From: Camarhynchus parvulus
Taxonomy: Eukaryota; Chordata; Aves; Passeriformes; Thraupidae
Assembly: GCF_901933205.1 (NCBI RefSeq)
Contig: NC_044599.1
Location: 2,120,841 to 2,184,840 of the forward strand
DNA: 64,000 nucleotides
Reading direction: 5' to 3'
In this document: positions 40,071 to 50,359 of the stretch, piece by piece
Position numbering within the stretch: the first letter of the stretch is position 1
Layout of the letters: the number at the start of each line of letters is the position of its first letter
Notes under the pieces: model-generated
What the model saw: only the letters and a program-made list of their open reading frames with translations
Told to the model about the DNA's origin: nothing
Database searches by the model: none
Made by a program: the position numbers and the translations under genes

Positions 40071-40382
40071 TTGTTATTGTGGGGTGGCTGGGGTTGGGAT
40101 ATTTGGGAGGGTCAGCTCATTCCTATGGCAACACCTGACCTCCAATCGGGATTTAAGGATTTAAACTCCACCACTGGACAGGAACTAAGGAGTCAATGGA
40201 CAGAAATTTGGGGGAACTAAAGGGTTAAAAGGTGAACCCTCCATTGTGTGGGTGAGCACCTGGTGGGGAGAACCCTCTGCTCCCAGCTCCTGTTACAGCT
40301 TCTCTATTCAATCTGCTGCTGCATTTTTGGATAAATATTGGAATAAATTGATTTAAATGTTGGAAGTGAGCGGCATTTCTCA
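40071..40382 (+). mobile_element. Probable solo LTR, about 312 bp
   Basis: TGTTATTGTGGGGTGGCTGG to GGCATTTCTCACA, TG...CA ends, with GGAATAAATTGA near the 3' end. No certain target-site duplication. A 12-bp minisatellite starts directly at its 3' end. Confidence 0.55.
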
Positions 40383-41140
40383 CAAGGGTGTGCTGGGAGC
40401 TGTGGAGGGCACGGAGCTGGGCATGGAGCTGGGCACAGAACTGGGCACAGAACTGGGCACAGAACTGGGCACGGAGCTGGGCACGGAGCAGGGCACGGAG
40501 CTGGGCACGGAGCTGGGCACGGAGCTGGGCACAGAGCTGGGCATGGAGCTGGGCACGGAGCTGGGCATGGAACTGGGCACGGAGCAGGGCACGGAGCTGG
40601 GCACAGAACTGGGCACGGAGCAGGGCACGGAGCTGGGCATGGAACTGGGCACAGAACTGGGCACAGAACTGGGCACGGAGCTGGGCACGGAGCAGGGCAC
40701 GGAGCTGGGCACGGAGCTGGGCACGGAGCTGGGCACAGAGCTGGGCATGGAGCAGGGCACGGAGCAGGGCACGGAGCAGGGCACGGAGCTGGGCACGGAA
40801 CTGGGCACGGAGCTGGGCACGGAGCAGGGCACGGAGCTGGGCATGGAACTGGGCACGGAGCTGGGCACGGAGCTGGGCACGGAGCTGGGCACGGGGCTGG
40901 GCACGGAACTGGGCATGGAGTAGGGCACGGAGCAGGGCACAGAGCTGGGCACGGAGCTGGGCACGGTGCGGGGCACGGGGCTGAGCACAGAGCTGGGCAC
41001 GGAGCAGGGCATGGAGCAGGGCACGGAGCTGGGCGCGGAGCTGGGCACGGAGCTGTGCACGGAGCTGTGCACGGAGCTGGGCATGGTGCAGGGCACGGAG
41101 CTGGGCACGGAGCTGGGCACGGAGCTGGGCACGGGGTCCC
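40383..41140. repeat. 12-bp minisatellite GAGCTGGGCACG, about 62 copies
   Basis: Units GAGCTGGGCACG, GAGCAGGGCACG and GAACTGGGCACA. Because 12 is a multiple of 3, frames stay open on both strands (Glu-Leu-Gly-Thr on plus; Cys-Pro-Ala-Pro, Ser-Ser-Val-Pro and Ala-Gln-Leu-Arg on minus, up to 363 codons). No start context, domain or splice support for a gene. Confidence 0.96.
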
Positions 41141-41450
41141 ACTCAGAGCCTTGTGCTGGCCCATCCCCGCTGTCCCCTCTGTCCCCAGCACATGTCCCCA
41201 CTGTCCCCGCTGTCCCCTCTGTCCCCAGGTCACGTCCCCGCTGTCCCCAGGTCACATTCTCGCTGTCCCCGCTGTCCCCGGCACTGGGACACCGCCGCCG
41301 GGGCCGTTCCCACGGCCGGGGCCGGGCACTTCCCGCTCCCCCGGAGCTCACGGGACCCCGGGCAGAGGAAGCTCCGCTTCCCGTTTTGCCACTTTCAGGG
41401 CTGCTCACCCCAATCTCAGCCTCCCACTTCTCCCTCCAGCACCATCCCAA
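41141..41450. other. GC-rich unique segment with CTGTCCCC repeats
   Basis: CCCCGCTGTCCC repeats at 41160-41280, then a CG-dense patch (CACCGCCGCCGGGGCCGTTC) at 41285-41340. Alternative candidate for an ACVRL1 5' exon; otherwise nothing recognised. Confidence 0.35.
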
Positions 41451-41522
41451 GGAGCCCCCTCCCTGCACCACCCTTTTTTTGGGGGATCAGGAGTCCACGC
41501 TCCCCCTTTGAGGCTGCAGCTC

Positions 41523-41945
41523 TGTCGGAACCCAGGAAATTCCTCTGGCTGCCCTGGAGGGCTCCAGACCCTGCCCAGGGAGGCTCAGAGACCTCGGCAC
41601 AGAGCCCCAGACCTTTGATTTAGCCCTTGGAAGAAACAATTCCCAACCTTTATATGAAAAATTGCAAGTCAAAGGAGTTTAAGTAAAATAATAGTTTGTC
41701 ACAGGGTGAAAAAATAGATTTTTGAGGGTTTTAGAATAGGGGCTTGGGGTCCCAAGATTGAAGAATCTGGGCATGCCTTGTCCTTTTTTCTTCTTCTTGG
41801 CCTCCATCTTCTGGGTGATGGTGGCATTTTTAGATTGGTTTAGAGTAGAAGCTCGCTGTCTAACACAGGTGATAGGTGTTGGGAAGTTATGGTAAATAAT
41901 GCACATGTCGTTTCTAGTATAAAAAGACAACACCGCCTCTGAGGC
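41523..41945 (+). mobile_element. LTR fragment in left inverted-repeat arm
   Basis: TGTCGGAACCCAGGAAATTC through GTATAAAAAGACAACACCGC; same family as the nested LTR at 32394, but truncated at its 3' side where GCCTCAGGTCAAAATGCAG begins. Confidence 0.75.
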
Positions 41946-41999
41946 CTCAGGTCAAAATGCAGCGCTGTGATGGGAGTCAGAGTGTGTGACAGAATCACA

Positions 42000-42545
42000 G
42001 AATCACAGAATCGATCACAGAATCACAGAATCATGAGGTTGGAAGAGACCTCCAAGATCATCGAGTCCAACTGATGCCCTAACACCTCAACCAGACTATA
42101 GCACCAAGTGCCATGTCCAGTCTTGTTTTAAACACAAGTGTCAGCACAGAAAATCTAAAATCCTCAGCATCCAGAGCTCCCACATCTGCTCTTTGGGCCA
42201 CCCCAATCTCAGCCCCACACTTCTCCCTCCAGCCCCATCCCTGCCTTTCTGCCTGCGGATTTTTGGCAGATAAGTGATTTTACACGCTTTAATCAACTGC
42301 ACAGCCTAATCTCAGTGCTACCAATCAATTTTGGAAGGCTTTTCCATGGTTTCAGGTCAAAATGCAGTGCTGTCCTGGGAGTCAGAGTTTGTCACAGAAT
42401 CACAGAATCAATTAATTAATCACAGAATCACAGAATCATGAGGTTGGAAGACACCTCCAAGATCATCGAGTCCAACCTATGCCCCAACACCTCAACTAGA
42501 CTATAGCACCAAGTGCCATGTCCAGTCTTTTTTAAAACACATGTG
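42000..42545 (-). mobile_element. Two CR1 3' ends, antisense, in tandem duplication
   Basis: CACAGAATCATGAGGTTGGA, AGATCATCGAGTCCAAC and ACTATAGCACCAAGTGCCAT occur at 42020-42130 and again at 42425-42540, separated by a 270-bp segment that is repeated at 42546-42785. Confidence 0.88.
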
Positions 42546-43389
42546 TCAGCACAGAAAATCTAAAATCCTCAGCATCCAGAGCTCCAACATCTGCTCTTTG
42601 GGCCACCCCAATCTCAGCCCCACACTTCTCCCTCCAGCGCCATCCCTGCCTTTCTGCCCGCTGGTTTTTGGCAGAAAAGTGATTTTACACATTTCTAATC
42701 AACTGCACAGCCCTAATCTCAGTGCTATCTATCAATTTTGGAAGGCTTTTCCATGGTTTCAGGTCAAAATGCAGTGCTGTCCTGGAAAATCCAAAATCCT
42801 CAGCATCCAGAAAATCTAACAAACATCCTCACATAAAAGAAAATACAGAAAATACAGAATATCTAAAATCCTCAGCATCCAGAAAATCTAACAAACATCC
42901 TCACATAAAATAAAATATGGAAAATCTGAAATCCTCATCATCCAGATCTCCAACATCTGCCAGCTGTTTCCCTGGCACGGTGCCCCTCTCCAGCATTCCC
43001 AAAGAGGCGGCAGGACCTGATTTTGCTCCCCGCTGTCCTCGCACCACCAGCCCCGATTTCATCCCGAACCCGCCCGGAGCCTCCGGGAGCGCCGGGGGCA
43101 CGGCGGCGGCGGAGCTTTGAGTCTGGCCAGCCCTATCAGCCGAGATCTCGGGAAGTTTAAACAAACAAAAGCACAAAACCAGGATAAAACAGGCAGGACC
43201 TTCAGCGGTGACTTTGCCCCGTGCTGGAGCCCGGGGGGAAACGGGCAGTTTCCATCTGATAGGAGGAAAGCGATGCCTGCAGACTCCTTATCTCCGTGAC
43301 CATCTTTGCTCCGCCAGCGATCCGGCCGGATTTTGGCCCCTCCCGGGGTTATTCCTGGGTGGAATGACCTGGATGGAATTCGTGTTCTT

Positions 43390-43880
43390 GCAGCCCTTCC
43401 ATGGGAGCAGACACAGGGCGTCCTGCTTGCAGGCAGCGCTTCCAGCAAGGTGGAACATGAGCCAGAAATGTGCCTTGGTGGCCAAGAAGGCCAATGGCAT
43501 CCTGGCCTGGATCAGGAACGGTGTGGCCAGCAGGGAGGTCATTCTTGCCCTGAAGAATGGTGTGGCCAGCAGGAGCAGGGAGCTCTGGATGCTGAGGATT
43601 TGAGACTTTTCTGACCCAAGTGTTTAAAAAAAGAGTGGATGTGGCACTTGGTGCTATAGTCTGGTTGAGGTGTTGGGGCATTCATTGGACTCGATGATCT
43701 TAGAGATCTCTTCCAACCTCATGATTCTGTGATTCTGTAATTCTGTGATTGATTCTGTGATTCTGTGATTGACTCTGTGATTGATTCTGTGATTCTGTAA
43801 TTCTGTGATAGATTCTGTGATTCTGTGATAGATTCTGTAATTCTGTGATTCTGTGATTCTGTGATTCTGTGATTCTGTGA
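43390..43880 (+). mobile_element. CR1 fragment with ORF2 end and 3' tail
   Basis: GGTGGCCAAGAAGGCCAATG, GCATCCTGGCCTGGATCAGG and GTGTGGCCAGCAGG are the CR1 reverse-transcriptase frame end; after an interruption (43570-43625) come GATGTGGCACTTGGTGCTAT, TTGGACTCGATGATC and a long (ATTCTGTG)n tail to about 43900. Confidence 0.88.
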
Positions 43881-44149
43881 TTCCGTGATTCTGTGACACA
43901 CTCTGACTGCCAGCAGAGCGCTGCATTTTGACCTGAAACCATGGAAAAGCCTTCCAAAATTGATTGGAAGCACTGAGATCTCAGCTGCGCAGTTGATTAG
44001 AAATGTGTAATATCACTTTTCTGCCAAAAATCCGCAGGCAGAAAGGCAGGGATGGGGCTGGAGGGAGAAGTGTGGGGCTGAGATTGGGGTGGCCCAAAGA
44101 GCAGATGTTGGAGCTCTGGATGCTGAAGGATTTTAGATTTTCTGTACTG

Positions 44150-44350
44150 ACACGTGCGTTTAAAAAAAGACTGGACATGGCACTTGGTGCTATAGTCTGG
44201 TTGAGGTGTTAGGGCATAGGTTGGACTCGATGATCTTGGAGGTCTCTTCCAACGTCATGATTCTGTGATTGATTCTGTGATTCTGTGATTCTGTGATTGA
44301 TTCTGTGATTCTGTGATTCTCTGAATTTGTGATTCTGTGATTTTGTGACA
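44150..44350 (+). mobile_element. CR1 3' end in right inverted-repeat arm
   Basis: GACTGGACATGGCACTTGGT, TTGGACTCGATGATCTTGGA and an (ATTCTGTG)n tail; the mirror of 42003-42130. Confidence 0.88.
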
Positions 44351-44394
44351 CACTCTGACTCCCATCACAGCGCTGCATTTTGACCTGAGGCCTC

Positions 44395-44818
44395 AGAGGC
44401 GGTGTTGTCTTTTTATACTAAAAACGACATGTGCATTATTTACCATAACTTCCCAACACCTATCACCTGTGTTAGACAGCGAGCTTCTACTCTAAACCAA
44501 TCTAAAAATGCCACCATCACCCGGAAGATGGAGGCCAAGAAGAAGAAGGAAAAATGACAAGGCATGCCCAGATTCCTCCATCTTGGGACCCTGAACCTCC
44601 ATTCTAAAAACCTCAAAAATCTATTTTTTCACCCTGTGACAAACAAACTATTATTCTACTTAAACTCTTTTGACTTGTAATTCATCATATAAAGGTTGGG
44701 AATTGTTTTTTCCAAGGGCTAAATCAAAGGTCTGGGGCTCTGTGCTGAGGTCTCTGAGCCCCCCAGGCAGGGTCTGGAGCCCTCCAGGGCAGCGAGAGGA
44801 ATTTCCTGGGTTCGGACA
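44395..44818 (-). mobile_element. LTR fragment in right inverted-repeat arm
   Basis: Reverse complement of the left-arm LTR: on minus it starts TGTCCGAACCCAGGAAATTC at 44818 and runs to CAACACCGCCTCTGAGGC. The only LTR in the window clearly pointing to minus. Confidence 0.75.
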
Positions 44819-45074
44819 GAGCTGCAGCCTCAAAGGGGGAGCGTGGACTCCCCCCAAAAACAGGGGCTGGTGCAGGGAGGGGGCTCCACACCTGGCCAAG
44901 GATTATTTATGACCTGGGTGGCTTTTGCTCTGAGCACTGTGGCACTGCCTGCTGCCCTCCCAGAGCCGAATTCTGCCCACGGTGTAGGAACCAGCAGCCT
45001 CACGTTCCTGCACCCTGGCGTGGAGCTGGGTTTGAGGCGATCTCGAAATATCTTGAAAAATCTGGGAACACCAG

Positions 45075-45795
45075 TGCTGGGGAAGATGAAACAGGAAAGC
45101 CTTATAAATATGATTGTCTGGCAAAAGATTTTGAGAATATGGAAACTATAAGTGAGATTGAAATGAAAGCAAGCTTTGAGATACTTTAATTACTGAACAA
45201 CTGGAAAACAATGGCATGGCTGGCTGAAGGTAAAATCCCCTTTTGATGGAGCAACACCCTCTGCTTGCAGACAGCTCCAAGGGTCAGAGCAGACCCTACA
45301 GCTTGGCAGAAGGGCCCAAAGAGGAGTTTTTAGGGTTTCAAACTACTCCAAAGAAGAGTTTTTAGGGTTTCCAAAGAGGAGTTTTTAGGATTTCCAAAGG
45401 GTAGTTTTTAGGCTCAGCAGAAGGGGCCCAAAGAGGAATTTTTAGGGTTTAAAATGTAGCACAGTATGGTAATGTAGTGATTCTTACAGGCTGTATGTAA
45501 ATGCTGTAGGATCTGTATCTTGTACTAGATTGGTTAGTGAGAATCAGAATATTCAACACAGAAGAAGATTTATTGTATTCAAACGGGAACTTCATGCTCT
45601 TGCCTTTTGTTCTCTTACCCCTTTTACTCTCTTTCCCTCTCATCCTCTCTCCCCCTCTCTTCTCCCAGTCCTGCTCTGAGCTGTGCCTGGCAGTTCCCAG
45701 CAGCTCCCTGCACTTGGCCCTTTGCAATAAACCCCAAATTCCGCCACCTGGCTCCAGAGATCTCTCGTCTCCATCCCGACCATGCTACCCCTACA
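45075..45795 (+). mobile_element. Solo LTR, family A copy 2
   Basis: TGCTGGGGAAGATGAAACAG to GCTACCCCTACA, about 720 bp, matching the element at 17442 motif for motif (AAGATTTTGAGAATAT, ATCCCCTTTTGATGGA, GCAATAAACCCCAAATTC). It has extra tandem copies of GAGGAGTTTTTAGGGTTT. CCAG flanks both ends. Confidence 0.8.
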
Positions 45796-45903
45796 CCAGG
45801 GACACACAGGAGTGGGGAATGTCACCGAGGAGGTGACAGAGCACCCAGAGGACACCGACAGCGAAGAGGGAGAATTCCTGCCAGCCCCACAGCAACCCTG
45901 AGC

Positions 45904-45909
45904 TTTATT
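45904..45909 (-). terminator. ANKRD33: ANKRD33 polyadenylation signal
   Basis: AATAAA on the minus strand about 410 bp beyond the ANKRD33 stop codon. The 3' UTR would include the poly(T)-transcribed A-run at 45998-46052. LTR family A ends just beyond at 45795. Confidence 0.6.
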
Positions 45910-46001
45910 CGTGGAATCAATCCTGTTAACACGGCAGCCGCTTCCATTTTAATTTGCTCGGTCACATCCCAACGCATCGAGAGCTTGGGAAAATCAGAGA
46001 G

Positions 46002-46035
<34 letters not shown>

Positions 46036-46320
46036 AAAGGAAAAGAAAAAAAAAAGGAAAAATAGGACGGACTTGTGCCACAGTCCTGCTCCCTGGCATT
46101 CCTGGAGCTTCAGGGTCTCAGGACATCAGTGCCCAGCACGACGTGTCCCATGCTAGGGTGGCCACCCTTGGGGTGGAGAGGACGAGAGGCCAGGCAGGGG
46201 CCTGTGAACCTTTGGGGATATTCCATTCCCATCCACCGGGAACAAACCCCCCCATGCCAGAAAAATCAGTGAACCCAAGGGGACAGCAAGAACCTTGTCC
46301 CCACCCCACCACCTCCCTCC

Positions 46321-47111
46321 TTAGCCTTTCTTTTTCTTCTTCTTCTTGTTCTTCTTCTTCTCCTTCTCCTTGTCTCCCTTCTTGGCCTCCTCGGCCGCTT
46401 TCTTCTCCTCCTTCAGCACCTTGTACCTCCACTGCGGCGGCTGCAGCAGGTGCTTGTCCTTCACACGTGGCTTCCTCTCCCCGCTGCTCGACCCAGAGGC
46501 TTTGCTGACTTTGATTTTGGGCACGGGCTCCCCGGGGAAGACGCTGTTCCCCCGGCGCAGCCACCGCGGCAGGAAGCTCAGGAACCGCCTGGGCGGCGGT
46601 GGCGGTGGTGCTCGGAACTCGGACACGGCCTGGCCATTACAGGAGGATCCCCCCGTGCTGGGCCTTGAGGACGGCTCTGATTCCTCATCCGGACCCACCA
46701 CGTGCTGCCCGAGGATCTCCTGCACTGAGAGGCGGCGCTTGCCCACCTCGGGCGGGCTGTCGGGGCACACGGTTTGGCAGGCGGTGGCCACGAAGGGGCT
46801 GCCCAGCGACGTGGTCATCCTCACCATGTGGTCCAGCACGCCGTCCTCCTCGGGGTTCCGCGGGATGTTGAAGGTGAAGATGGACCTGATCTTCTCCGAG
46901 AGCCTCTTGCTCCTGGATTTGGGGCTCAGGGCTTTGGCCACCAGCTCGGCCAGCGCTGGCCACTCGGGCTGGTAGTGGGCTGTGAACTGCTCGGCGCGCG
47001 GGCGCCGCAGGAGGCTCCGGATGCGCACCGTGGTCTCGAAGCGGCCGGTGAAGGTCGCCCATTCCCTGGCTGTCTTCCCCTTGACGGCATCCACGGCCTG
47101 CAGGTCAGCTC
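46321..47111 (-). CDS. ANKRD33: ANKRD33 last coding exon
   Basis: Begins ADLQAVDAVKGKTAREWATF, then RIRSLLRRPRAEQFTAHYQP, EWPALAELVAKALSPKSRSK, IFTFNIPRNPEEDGVLDHMV, the segment SVQEILGQHVVGPDEESE, APPPPPPRRFLSFLPRWLRR and a Lys-rich end, TAA at 46323-46321. Acceptor CTGTCCCCAG at 47112-47114. Confidence 0.92.
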
Positions 47112-50100
47112 CTGGGGACAGCAGAGAGCACACTCAGCGTCCCAGAGGAGATGTGATTGCCACACCCAGGGTCCCAGAGGAGATGTGATTAACACACCAA
47201 GGGTCCCCGAGATGTGATTGGCACAGCCAGGGTCCCTGAGATGTGATTGGCACAGCCAGGGTCTCTGGGGGATGTGATTGGCACACCCAGGGTCCCAGAG
47301 GAGATGTGATCCCATTGGAGATGTGATTGGCACACCCGGGGTCCCAGAGATGTGATTAGCCCACCCAGGGTCCCAGAGGAGATGTGACCCCACAGGAGAT
47401 GCGATTAACACCCCAAGGGTCCCAGAGGAGATGTGACCCCAGAGGAGATGTGATTAACACCCCAAGGGTCCCAGAGGAGATGTGACCCCAGAGGAGATGC
47501 GATTAGCACCTCCAGGGTCCCAGAGGATCTGTGATTGCCACCCCCAGGGTCTCTGGGGACGCCCACCTGCCAGGAGCAGGGCGTGTGATTGTCCTGTTGC
47601 CCCCCAGGGTGTCACCCCCCTTTTCGCACCCATCCCTGGGTCCCTCTGGTCCACCTCGAGGGCAGGGTAGTAATTCAGGAGGTAGTTGACAATGGTGATG
47701 TGTCCTTGAGAGCCAGAGAGAAGCTGTGTTAGGGTTCCCACAGTCACCAGGGGACCACGACTGGACGGAGAATTCGGCAGCTGCATTCCATGGGGGTGAA
47801 GGTGTGGGGGATCAGGATTGAAAGGGTTTGGGTCTGTTTGGGTCCATTTTGGTTTGTGTCCACTTTGGTTTGGGTCTGTTTTGGTTTGGGTTCATTTTGG
47901 TTTGGGGCCATTTTGGTTTGGGTCTGTTTTGGTTTGGGTCTATTTGGTTTGGATCTACTTTGGTTTGGGTCCATTTTGATTTGGGTTTATTTTGTTTGGG
48001 CCATTTGGTTTGGGTTGTTTGGGGCCATTTTGTTTGCCATTTCGTTTGTTTGTTTTTTTTTTTGGTTTGGGTTTATTTTGGTTTGGGCATGGAGGGAACA
48101 GCGATGATGAACCAGCTGCTTTAGTGGAGAACACAGGAAAGACTCAAAAAATGGGAAAAAACCCCAGAAAATGATGAATTCTAGCAAGGATACAATGGGA
48201 ATAGAGGGTGATCCTCTCTTTGGGACCCTTCTCCTTCCACTCCTGGCAAATCAAGGGGAGGGAGCCAGGCTGGAGATTTGGGCTCGGAGCCTTTTGGCAG
48301 GTAAATAAATCCCTGTGGCTCCTGGGGCACAGGGGCAGCTCCAGCCCAGCTCTGCCACTCGACCCAGCACCACTGCAGGAATCTCCATTTCCTCACCATT
48401 TTAAAAGCAGAGCTGAACCCCAAACGTAGCTGATGTCACACATCCCTTGGGAGCACAAAAAACCCTTTTGGGGTTTTTGGGGGAAGCACAGGGCATCCCA
48501 TCCCTTCCTGAGGGTGCTGACCTGCCTGGGCAGCCATCATGAGGGCCGTGTTGCCATCGTTGTCCTGCTGGTTGATGTTGATGTAGGGACACTTCTGCAG
48601 CAGCGGCACGATGTCCACAAAGCCCTTGCAGCAGGCGACCATCAGCGCGTTCTGGAGAGGGGACAGCACTCAGCACCCCGGTCCCACCATGGGGATCCCG
48701 CGGCCATTCCGAACTGTCCCCCCACCCAAACCAGGCCGGAGCTGGATGGGAGGGCAGACAAGGTTCTGCTCCAAGGATTGGGTCAATCCCAGGAGATCCA
48801 TCCCACCTTCCTGTCCCACCTGCTTTAGCCTTCAGGATTTTCCTGCTCCTGGAAAATCCTCATTCTGCTTCACGGTTTGAATCAATCCCAGGAGATCCAT
48901 CCCTCCCTCCTGCCCCACCTGCTTTAGCCTCAGAATTTGCCCACTTCTAGAAAATCTTCATTCTGCTCCATGGTTTGGATCAATCCATCCCACCCATCCC
49001 ACTCAGGCCTCTCCCTCCAGCTTTAGCAGCCCCCAGCCCTTAGGATTTGCCTGCTCCTGGAAAATCCTCATTCAGCTCCAAGGTTTGGATCAATCCCAGG
49101 AGATCCATCCCACCTTCCTGCCCCAGCCTTCAGGATTTGCCTTCTCGTAGAAAATCCTCATTCTTCTCCAAGGATTGGATCAATCCCAGGAGACCCATCC
49201 CACCCAGGCGTCTCCTACCCTCTTGCTCTAGCAGTCCCCAACCTCCAGGCTTTGCTTGCTCCTGGAAAATGCTCATTCAGCTCCAAGGATTGGATCAATC
49301 CCAGAAGATCCATCCCACCTTCCTGCCCCAACTGCTCTAGCAACACTCAGCCTTCAGGATCAGCCTGTTCGCGGAAAATCCTCGTTCTGCTCCAAGGTTT
49401 GGATCAATCCAGGAGATCCATCCCACCCATCCCACCCTCCTGGTCCACCTGCTCTAGCAACCCCCAGCCTTCAGGATTTGCCTTCTCGTAGAAAATCCTC
49501 ATTCTTCTCCAAGGGTTGGATCAATCCCAGGAGATCCATCCCACCTTCCTGCCCCAGCCTTCAGGATTTGCCTTCTCCTGGAAAAACCTCCTTCTGCTCC
49601 AAGGATTGGATCAATCCAGGAGATCCATCCCACCCTCCTGCCTCACCTGCTTCATCAACTCCCAGCCTTCAGGATTTGCCTTCTCGTAGAAAATCCTCAT
49701 TCTTCTCCAAGGATTGGATCAATCCCAGGAGATCCATCCCACCCAGGCGTCTCCTACCCTCTTGCTCTAGCAGCCCCCAGCCTCCAGGATTTCCCTGAAA
49801 ACCCTGGTTCAGCCCTGCAAGGTCCCTCCCCACCTTCCCCAGGTGCTCACCCTCCCGTTGATGTCCAGCTCCGTGGCCTCGCTCCGGCTCACCCCACGCT
49901 CCAGCCTCTCCCACACCAGCTTGGCATCATTCCTGGCACAGCACTGGTACAGGCTGAGGAACCCATCCCCACCAGCCTCGGGGGACACCTCATAGCAGGG
50001 GTACACCGAGTCATCAGAGAAGATGCTGCTGCTGTCCGAGGGCTCCGAGGATCCTGAGGATGCCTCTTCCTCCTCCTCCTCCTCCTCCTCATAGTGCAGC

Positions 50101-50171
50101 TCCGGGTCAGAGGCATCCAGGCTGGCACTGGGAGCTGCAGCAGGTTCTGCTCCACTGCAGGCATCTGTCAT
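46321..50171 (-). CDS. ANKRD33: ANKRD33 (photoreceptor ankyrin repeat protein), whole gene
   Basis: Four coding exons join as 50171-49851, 48651-48522, 47704-47567, 47111-46321, 459 residues, all phases consistent. N-terminus: acidic stretch (LHYEEEEEEEEE) and Ser-rich region. Middle: ankyrin repeats NALMVACCKGFVDIVPLLQK, GNTALMMAAQAGHITIVNYL, a degenerate one, then KGKTAREWATFTGRFETTVR. C-terminus: EWPALAELVAKALSPKSRS, a Pro-rich run and a Lys-rich tail ending KKKKKKKG. Known role: ANKRD33/Panky is a photoreceptor nuclear cofactor that dampens CRX-driven transcription. The start is ATG 50171, downstream of a good acceptor at 50224-50226, so a 5' UTR exon lies upstream. Oddity: the third ankyrin repeat is short. 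Confidence 0.88.
47120..47545. repeat. Minisatellite in ANKRD33 intron 3, unit about 30-50 bp
   Basis: AGGGTCCCAGAGGAGATGTG ATTGGCACACCC variants, about 13 copies, filling most of the intron between the third and last coding exons. Confidence 0.93.
47567..47704 (-). CDS. ANKRD33: ANKRD33 third coding exon, short ankyrin repeat
   Basis: Encodes GHITIVNYLLNYYPALEVDQ RDP, then a poorly conserved stretch GVTPWGATGQSHALLLAG that joins ADLQAVD of the last exon. Acceptor GGCTCTCAAG at 47705-47706; proposed donor GTGGGC at 47566-47561. The other frame-compatible donor is a weak GTGCGA about 65 nt earlier. The ankyrin helix pair here is about six residues shorter than a normal repeat. Confidence 0.7.
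47820..48095. repeat. TTTTGGTTTGGGTC minisatellite, ANKRD33 intron 2
   Basis: About 16 units of CATTTTGGTTTGGGTCTATT, 16-18 bp. The same unit forms a second array at 50360-50945. Confidence 0.95.
48522..48651 (-). CDS. ANKRD33: ANKRD33 second coding exon, ankyrin repeats
   Basis: Encodes NALMVACCKGFVDIVPLLQK, CPYININQQDNDGNTALMMA, AQA. Acceptor CCTCTCCAG at 48652-48654; donor GTCAGC at 48521-48516, phase 1. Confidence 0.92.
48830..49795. repeat. Minisatellite, unit about 90-110 bp, about 9 copies, ANKRD33 intron 1
   Basis: Units with CTTCAGGATTTGCCTTCTCG, GAAAATCCTCATTCTTCTCC, AAGGATTGGATCAATCCCAG and GAGATCCATCCCACC. Plus-strand frames are repeat translations. Confidence 0.93.
49851..50171 (-). 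CDS. ANKRD33: ANKRD33 first coding exon
   Basis: 107 codons from MTDACSGAEPAAAPSASLD through the Glu run, SSGSSEPSDSSSIFSDDSVY, GGDGFLSLYQCCARNDAKLV to ELDINGR. Donor GTGAGC at 49850-49845, phase 0. The exon probably begins at 50223 (acceptor TGTGCCTGCACAG), giving 52 nt of 5' UTR. The frame stays open farther upstream, but that part is past the splice site. Confidence 0.85.
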
Positions 50172-50359
50172 CCGGCCCAGCCCTGCCCGGGTGGCCGAGG
50201 GGGCACTCGGGGCTGTCGCTGCCCTGTGCAGGCACAGAGGGGCTGTCAGCAGCTGGGATGGCACGGTTTGCCTCACATTCCCCGGGTTTCTCCCTGTAGA
50301 TTTCTTCCCCACGTGTGTCAGCCGCCTCTCCCTCTCCCTCTCCCTCCCTCCGTCCCCCT

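Larger units (their letters stand above)
41451..44887. repeat. Large inverted repeat, arms about 1.1-1.3 kb
   Basis: Left arm 41451 to about 42590 and right arm about 43572 to 44887 are reverse complements with small differences. Outer pair: GGAGCCCCCTCCCTGCACCA and its complement at 44868-44887. Shared in order: an LTR piece, AAAATGCAGCGCTGTGATGG, a CR1 3' end, a segment with GGCCACCCCAATCTCAGCCC, a second CR1 3' end. The left arm has an extra tandem copy to about 42785. Spacer about 1 kb. Confidence 0.9.

Noticed and set aside
40225..41471. Long Cys-Pro-Ala-Pro, Ser-Ser-Val-Pro and Glu-Leu-Gly-Thr frames resembling keratin-like or antifreeze-like proteins
   Set aside because: They are translations of a 12-bp minisatellite in several frames.
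43208..43614. Frame with EPEMCLGGQEGQWHPGLDQE as a host gene
   Set aside because: It is an out-of-frame reading of the CR1 reverse-transcriptase end.
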